NCBI RefSeq assembly: GCF_964340395.1
Contig: NC_135550.1
Location: 20,676,676 to 20,729,175, forward strand
Direction of reading: 5' to 3'
Length of the DNA stretch: 52,500 nt
Source of the DNA: Glandiceps talaboti
Lineage: Eukaryota; Hemichordata; Enteropneusta; Spengelidae
Shown: in pieces, positions 48,918-52,500 of the stretch
How positions within the stretch are numbered: the first letter of the stretch is position 1
Layout of the letters: the number at the start of each line of letters is the position of its first letter
Notes under the pieces: model-generated
Databases searched by the model: none
The model's input: the letters and a program-made list of their open reading frames with translations, nothing else
Told to the model about the DNA's origin: nothing
Made by a program: the position numbers and the translations under genes

Positions 48918-50850
48918 TGATATATTGTACAACTAATATAGTCTCGTCACGACTGGACAGGTCATGGCTATATTGTCCTATGATTTACATATCCCCCATT
49001 CAATATTCTAACAGACCGAAACATGTAATATCCATAAATATAAAACTACGAAGAATTTAACGACATGGAATCCAACAGAGAATGACTGCAGAACTGGATT
49101 TATTTTTATCTATTTTGCAAAATGCCAGACGTATTTTTTGTGTAGCATCAGTTCGAAAAAGTTATATTTTTCATATCGAGTTTACATGACATGTGTATGT
49201 AACATATCCATCTACATTTGGTAGATATATTATTTTGTTTTGTTTCTCTCACATTTACATTCAGCATTATTACGTTTAATATCATTTTATCGACGGAGTA
49301 TATACGAACTGCCGTCTTTTACTCAGAAATCATTTTTGTAATGCACGCATCACCGTTTCAGTGTTTATCATTTTGAAAAATACTAACTACTATGTCTATT
49401 GGTTCGTTCGTACCTGAAATACGACGTGATTGTATAAGTAATTTATGACCTGAAAGGTCAGCACCAAACCACAATCAACCATCAATGTGACGTTTTATTC
49501 ATAAAATTCATGAGGCAAACGCATTTCTTCGATATCAATGAATCGTGTCTTTATTCATTGCCAGTCTGCTTGAACTATACCGACGTGTGCAATAATTCAA
49601 ACATGGAAATTGACCAGTTTTTACCGAGTAATTATATTAACTTTTTATTCCCAATGTTGCCGTATCAATGCAACTATAAAACTCGTTCTTCTTATCCACG
49701 ATCTATTTAGTTAACAAATGAGGAGAAGGGTAACCTTTGGGGTCGTAAGTTATTTGTCAATGCTATCCTGGGACAATTTTTCAGAATAATGTTTGATCAT
49801 ACTGTATATTGCGTGGAATTGGCTTTTTGTGACATTGTGATTTGTTTATCTCAGCTACATGACAATCATATAATCTGTCGATGTCTCAACTAGTAATTGC
49901 TCAACAACACAAATGAAAACTGAATGTTCTCAACTAAACTCAACACACATGAGGTTTCCAAAACTTTCATCCAGAGTATCATCTGATCAGCAAATGTGAG
50001 AACAGTAGAAAATAGATATATCGTAATTATGTTGTAATGTCGCTTTTTCTTTCGTTTTCTGTCGTTCTTCTCTTCTTCCCTTTCTTTTCCCCTTTTTGAT
50101 TTAAAATGAAAGTTGTCGTTGGCTGTTAAAAAGGTAAACACAACATAGCGTGTACTCATCATCAAAGGATACTATCGACTCATGAATTCGAAGTACCACA
50201 TTAGTAAATATGATGTAAAGAGACCAATCGATATGTGAATACTTTATCGATTTCATCACGCATCGTTGAACTTGTATATGAATGTTTAATGATCTCTGAA
50301 GTGCAGCGTGTTTTATGTTCACTCCCAGGGTGGTGTTTTATATTTTTGAGTCACTACAACTATGCTCTCATCCTTTACAAAAGATATATTTACCTTTCCT
50401 TCTCGAGTTCCCCCAGTGGAGGGTGGCCGCCTCGCGTGACAGCGTTTATAGAAAGGAGGAAATGCGTGCTTCGAATTGTTTATTAGATGTATTACTCTGT
50501 CAGCGGGACATTGATCGAAAACTTAGAGAGAAATAAGACGAAAATCGTCGAGCAGGGGTCACAGAATTAAACCATGCATTCCACGTATACGAAAAATGAC
50601 GCATCGTTTGTATGACGGCAAGGCTCAATAAATAATTATCTCGAAAAAAATTAAGAATTGTTTCAATATTGTGTTTATGCACCGTTACAACCTTTAGTAA
50701 TGCACAATGCGTACTCTCTCCCTGGAATTGGTTTTTTTACTTAATAGCACTGGACTACGTGACCCAAGCAGTCATCTTTCCTTCGGTTTGACAGGTCCGA
50801 GATTAGTTTTCAATAGTTGTAACTAATACCGCACCTTTGAGGAACGTATG
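48918..50850. other. Intergenic, CpG-retaining sequence
   Basis: No gene supported. Composition differs from the introns, with many CpG. A GC-richer segment at about 50,400-50,460 (CCGCCTCGCGTGACAGCG) stands out and could be regulatory. Confidence 0.6.
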
Positions 50851-50851
50851 A

Positions 50852-51106
50852 TATATATAAAAAGGAGATTTATGGAGCAGTGTATGCGTGTGATGATTTC
50901 AAAAATAGGATGACGTTGAGGCACGTATTATGTCTCACTTTGCGCTGAATAGTAACGTTGATGTATTAGAGGAGGGGAAAAAATTACTCGTATCGAGGGG
51001 TTTCTATGTTATGAAAGAGAGTTCCCATGTGGTCTTCTTTGAACATTTAGCTGATGAATATCGTGATATATACTCACTCACCATCTTCGCCATCATACCA
51101 AGATAA
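50852..51106 (+). promoter_or_regulatory. TATA-box candidate promoter followed by a 58-codon ORF
   Basis: TATATATAAAAAGG at 50852-50865 is the best TATA-like box in the window. Sixty-five bases past it an ATG (50930) opens a complete 58-codon frame to a TAA at 51104-51106, starting MSHFALNSNVDVLEEGKKLL. No family recognised and no Kozak-like context. On the other strand, ATGATGGCGAAGATG followed by GTGAGT (near 51080) resembles a first-exon end, so the transcribed strand is uncertain. May be chance. Confidence 0.2.
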
Positions 51107-52368
51107 ACACACTGGACTTGAAACTTCCATCATTAATTCTGCACCGAAACTCTGACACAGCAGTGCAATGGAAAATAATAAGAAATGGAACAGCAAAAGT
51201 GAGTGTAGATTGACAGAGCATTCAACCTCGTCACCTCACTCAATATCTCTTCATCCTTCACAATCCCACTGTAAGCCCAAAATAAAAGCAGGCTATCTAA
51301 ATGTTATCAGTGAAGCAATCAATCATACTGGTACTATGGCAGTCAGTTTATGACATTATTATCTTATTGTACGTCTACCCACTACAAGTAAGTCGTAAAC
51401 TGTTGTAAACATCTAACTCTTCGCACATACTATTTTGTGTATTAATCAGTTCTTACTTTTTGTCCAGTCTCTTAGTTTGGTACTACGTGTGTATAAGACA
51501 TTGGTATTGCAATAAAATATGAAAAATATAAATTTTCTTTCCATTGTACTACAATAAACTATAAAAGTTATCATTTCAAAAGAGGTTAATATCACGTGGT
51601 TTAAAAACATAATACGCGATCTACTTTGTATTTCTGTATTTCTGATAATGATTTTACCTACAGGGTTTCGATTAGTACGTGATTTTTTTTCATGACTAGA
51701 AAAAGCCTGAAACGCAAAATTTTCGGAAGTCAACTTTTTCTGATTCGAGAGAAGTATGGGAGCATTAACAAGTCAACCAAGCAAACAAAGCTCACCTTTG
51801 ATCTAACTTCTTGCATGTGTATTATTTAGCCTGGGCGACAGTACACTTTTAATAGCTTGTGGCTGTGTAATCTGTACTGGGCAGCAAGCTAGGAAGTATC
51901 AATATAGACGTATGTTTAAATTACAAGAGACGCCAAAAGGCTGCAAAGCAGGCCTCTGACTTTGATATGTGTCTGTGATTGAAGAAACGTTAAGAAATGC
52001 CACAAGCCCTCGAACGAGTCACGTTGAGATTAGTACACGGTCGTCGAACAGAGTAACTCATATGGATTATTGGGTGCAATAGCATAATGAATGCATTCAC
52101 CTGTGAGATTTTGTTTTGCAACTCTCAACATGCGATATATTCTACACGGTTATACTTAAAGAAATAGCTATCACTATCGAGATGATATTTATAGAATTTT
52201 TGAATGATGAAAGCTCACATTCGAGTTATGCTCCTGAATAAGAATAGCAAAGATAGGGAGGGTATACGGGAAATTCGCAGAATAAGAGCTCTCGCTTTTA
52301 CAGTTTTCTTTCTTGCATACTTCGACTAGAATATACATGCTGAGCCATTTACAACTTGCCCTGAGATA
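51107..52368. other. Intergenic sequence, no feature seen
   Basis: CpG-retaining, AT-rich sequence. A 61-codon frame starting with ATG at 51168 (MENNKKWNSKSECRL) has no recognisable similarity and no splice or promoter support beyond that noted for the preceding entry. Confidence 0.6.
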
Positions 52369-52435
52369 CGTACATAGATACATACATACATACATACATA
52401 CATACATACATACATACATACATACATACATACTT

Positions 52436-52486
<51 letters not shown>

Positions 52487-52500
52487 GGACGGACGGACGG
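52369..52500. repeat. (CATA)n then (GACA)n then (GACG)n compound microsatellite, running off the window
   Basis: About 15 CATA units to 52432, a six-base join (CTTGAC), then about 12 GACA units to about 52485, then GACG units up to the last base. The array continues beyond the window. Confidence 0.95.

Noticed and set aside
1-52500. tRNA, rRNA, snRNA genes, CRISPR arrays or bacterial operons
   Set aside because: I scanned for B-box-like GGTTCGA motifs and regular spacer arrays and saw none; the DNA is clearly eukaryotic.

Overview
This 52.5-kb window is nuclear DNA from an animal. It is AT-rich, has long introns and GT-AG splice sites, carries no bacterial-style gene packing, and holds three genes recognisable by similarity to human proteins. 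Retention of a dynein regulatory complex gene (motile cilia), many short transposon fossils, long CA/TG, GATA, GATT, CATA and GACA arrays and frequent ACATGTA-type words all fit a marine invertebrate (non-vertebrate deuterostome or lophotrochozoan). I cannot name the species.

Layout. (1) About 1-17,839, minus strand: 5' part of a WDR62/MAPKBP1-type WD-repeat scaffold gene. Five coding exons are visible (first 142 residues), separated by long introns including one of 13 kb; the rest of the gene lies left of the window. (2) 17,840-20,258: 2.4-kb intergenic stretch with CCAAT, TATA-like and NRF1-like sites and a GATG/GATA microsatellite. (3) 20,259-41,174, minus strand: a complete RPAP1 gene (RNA polymerase II-associated protein 1). 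I resolved 27 coding exons whose phases all agree, giving a 1,433-residue protein. Its introns hold a young 5'-truncated LINE, a foldback MITE with a 10-bp target duplication, a 407-bp terminal-inverted-repeat element, a decayed tandem array, a large CA repeat and two local duplications of exon tails with their splice donors. (4) 41,175-42,266: a CpG-rich bidirectional promoter with a near-perfect RFX X-box. (5) About 41,520-45,445, plus strand: a complete TCTE1/DRC5 gene (dynein regulatory complex subunit 5, 489 residues, four coding exons). (6) 45,446-52,500: about 7 kb without a recognisable gene, with clearly more CpG than the gene bodies, several microsatellites and two weak candidate promoters/first exons.

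The genes do not form a pathway. RPAP1 acts in Pol II assembly and Mediator interaction, WDR62/MAPKBP1 is a centrosomal/JNK scaffold, and DRC5 is axonemal. RPAP1 and MAPKBP1 are also close neighbours on human 15q15.1, so their adjacency here looks like ancient linkage. The RPAP1/DRC5 pair is head-to-head and probably shares one promoter region. I found no convincing evidence of a wholly new biological system. The most useful leads are the donor-carrying exon-tail duplications in RPAP1, the mosaic CpG pattern, the X-box promoter and several transposon insertions with readable target duplications.
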